Notes under the pieces: generated by a model
What the model was told of the DNA's origin: nothing
The model's input: the letters and a program-made list of their open reading frames with translations, nothing else
Databases searched by the model: none
Made by a program: the position numbers and the translations under genes
Shown here: in pieces, positions 62,524 through 64,000 of the stretch
Numbering within the stretch: position 1 is the stretch's first letter
Layout: each line of letters starts with the position of its first letter
Assembly (NCBI GenBank): GCA_945788155.1
Contig: CALZKX010000218.1
Span: forward strand, 1 to 64,000
Length of the DNA: 64,000 nt
Direction: 5' to 3'
Source of the DNA: an uncultured Flavobacteriaceae bacterium
Lineage (GTDB): Bacteria; Bacteroidota; Bacteroidia; Flavobacteriales; Flavobacteriaceae

Positions 62524-64000
62524 TTAGTTTTTATTTATTTCGAATAGTTCAATTTTCTTTTTCATTTCTGTCTCTTTGTCTTTTTGGCTATCAAACTTGT
62601 ATAGAAATGCGGCTATTTGATACATGTTATATAAATACTCACTTTTGTTTAGGTTCATGTCTTCTAAAATTTTTATACCTATCTCTTGATTATGAATTGC
62701 TTGTACGGCATCTCCATTTTTTATATGAAAACCAGATAATTCGCTATAATAGGCTGCTAAATAAAAATCATTTCTATTTTGAGACGAAAGTGATTTATGT
62801 AATGTTATTCCGGAATTCACTAATTCTATTGCTTTATCATAGTCTTCTCCCAAAGCATATGATTTTGCAAGAATTCTGTATTCAATACTTAATTGTTGAT
62901 CGTTGTAAAGGGAATATTTTTTTCTGATATCTTGAACTTGCTTAAAGTATTTTAAAGCCTCAATTAGGTTGTTATCTTTCAAGTAAATATTTGATAGATT
63001 ATTTGAAGCGACAATAATATTGTTTGTAGCCTTTTCTTCATTTTTTTTGAAAATAGTTAGTGCTTTTTTAAAGTATACTAATGCGCTTTTGTGATTTTCA
63101 TTTTCTGCATAACCTAACGCTAAATTATTATACATAACACCTAAACTTATTATATTAAGACCAGGATAATTTTCTCCTCTTTTTGCTAAATCAATTAATT
63201 TTGGAAGTTCATTTAAGGATTTAAAATAGAATCTCTTTGCAAATAACAACTCGTTTTCTAAAAGTAATAGCGGTTGGTATACACTTCTTCTGTAAGGCTC
63301 TTTTACAGATTCTAATATTGACTCTGCATACCTTAAAAATCTAAAAGATTTTTTTGGAGAGTTGTAGCCTTCTTCAATTCTACCAGTTAACCAGCCAATA
63401 AAAAACATACTAGATATAAATGGATTAAATTGTTCTCTTTGGTTATATATTATAACCTCTTGAACTATTTTATGAATATTTATCCTCTTTCTATCCTCAC
63501 CAAATTCAATAAGACCTTTTTTCTCTAATGAGTTTAAAATGTTCATTATGTGAATTTTATTCTGATTGTAGAATTCTTTTCCGTTAATAAGAATTAAATC
63601 TTCTACTAGAATATTATTTGAAGGGAGTAAAACAAGAAAATCTAAGTAGTTTTTTTCACCACTCTTAAGATTTGGTAAACTGAATTTTTCAATTAGAAAA
63701 TTGAATAATCTAATCGGTTTGGGCTCATTACTTATATCTATATCAATAGCTAAATCCTCATTGTCTAAACGTTGTTCTTTTAATGAGGAAAAGATTGAGT
63801 CTAAAGTCAAATCAAAACTGTTTTCGATTGTTTTAGATATCAATTCTACAACTAGAACATTGAAATCAATGTAGTTAAAAAAATCATGAAATAATTTATC
63901 TTCAATCTTCTCTTTGTCAGAATTTGATAAATAGATTTGTTTTGCTTCTTCAAAACTAATTCTTGGTAATTTAATGGAAGTAATAGTTTTGTGGCGACTT
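62524..64000 (-). CDS. NB-ARC/TPR (STAND) protein, C-terminal part, runs off the window
   Basis: The frame is open from its stop at 62524 to the right edge (64000), so the gene is partial: about 491 residues are visible. The upstream part (TSIKLPRISFEEAKQIYLS) looks like the end of an NB-ARC ATPase domain; next comes a winged-helix region (LLPSNNILVEDLILI ... LNSLEKKGLIEFG) and then TPR repeats (for example YNNLALGYAENENHKSALVYFKKALTIFKK). This is the layout of bacterial NLR-like STAND proteins, which often defend against phage. A TTG inside the frame at 63843 is not a start. The N-terminal effector domain lies outside the window. Confidence 0.78.
   Translation of the reverse strand, partial: SRHKTITSIKLPRISFEEAKQIYLSNSDKEKIEDKLFHDFFNYIDFNVLVVELISKTIENSFDLTLDSIFSSLKEQRLDNEDLAIDIDISNEPKPIRLFNFLIEKFSLPNLKSGEKNYLDFLVLLPSNNILVEDLILINGKEFYNQNKIHIMNILNSLEKKGLIEFGEDRKRINIHKIVQEVIIYNQREQFNPFISSMFFIGWLTGRIEEGYNSPKKSFRFLRYAESILESVKEPYRRSVYQPLLLLENELLFAKRFYFKSLNELPKLIDLAKRGENYPGLNIISLGVMYNNLALGYAENENHKSALVYFKKALTIFKKNEEKATNNIIVASNNLSNIYLKDNNLIEALKYFKQVQDIRKKYSLYNDQQLSIEYRILAKSYALGEDYDKAIELVNSGITLHKSLSSQNRNDFYLAAYYSELSGFHIKNGDAVQAIHNQEIGIKILEDMNLNKSEYLYNMYQIAAFLYKFDSQKDKETEMKKKIELFEINKN

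Noticed and set aside
265..64000. Direct repeat of the tRNA-Leu 3' end as an attR site
   Set aside because: No second copy of the T-arm/acceptor sequence was seen in the window.
1..64000. CRISPR array or cas genes
   Set aside because: No regularly spaced repeats and no cas-like proteins were found.

Overview
The window is AT-rich DNA from a member of the Bacteroidota, most likely the family Flavobacteriaceae. Supporting signs are a near-perfect flavobacterial promoter (TTTG, 18 bp, TATATTTG) before the tRNA, a Bacteroidetes-type Tra conjugation system (TraE-F-G-J-K-M-N), BfmA/BtgA-type and DUF5712 mobilization proteins, and gene products such as RHS/YD proteins with short lipobox signals. 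Most of the window is accessory DNA.

Layout. (1) 0-0.3 kb: a truncated tRNA-Leu copy, then an intact tRNA-Leu(UAG) with promoter and terminator; this is the kind of site where integrative elements insert. (2) 0.6-7.4 kb: a DUF932 protein, an AbiE-type toxin-antitoxin pair with operator-like repeats, and a two-gene Gabija-like anti-phage system. (3) 7.4-13.4 kb: two long, diverged non-coding direct repeats with covarying hairpins enclose a fused M61 peptidase/amidohydrolase and a membrane AraC-type regulator. (4) 13.4-25.2 kb: two divergent operons encode a type II secretion/type IV pilus-like machine (secretin, ATPase, platform protein, prepilin peptidase, several pseudopilins, PilM/N/O- and PilP-like parts, a response regulator) around an inverted-repeat operator. 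(5) 25.3-37.1 kb: a large RHS/YD-repeat pair with two small membrane proteins, followed by IS elements and a truncated second RHS gene. The two RHS genes share their upstream DNA, and an operator-like motif in it also occurs in the machine's divergent promoter. (6) 37.4-40.7 kb: a lipoprotein with a Hint domain and a multi-domain partner, lying between inverted IS-end-like sequences. (7) 41.4-43.7 kb: a membrane LytTR regulator and a serine hydrolase. (8) 44.3-62.5 kb: a conjugative element backbone (ssb, relaxosome protein, relaxase, coupling protein, then traN to traE on the other strand) interrupted by a cargo block: a PIN/zinc-ribbon protein, a gene remnant, a protein kinase plus repeat protein, and a divergent protein of unknown function. 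(9) 62.5-64 kb: the C-terminal part of an NB-ARC/TPR (STAND) protein that runs off the window.

How it fits together (inference): integrative/conjugative DNA seems to have brought defence genes (AbiE, Gabija, kinase/TPR, PIN, STAND) in around a chromosomal or older accessory block holding a secretion machine and RHS cassettes. The points I consider most likely to be new are the operator motif shared by the secretion-like machine and the RHS genes, the structured non-coding repeat family, the kinase/TPR/divergent-gene trio, and the Hint lipoprotein operon. All calls are from reading the sequence alone; no database searches were run.
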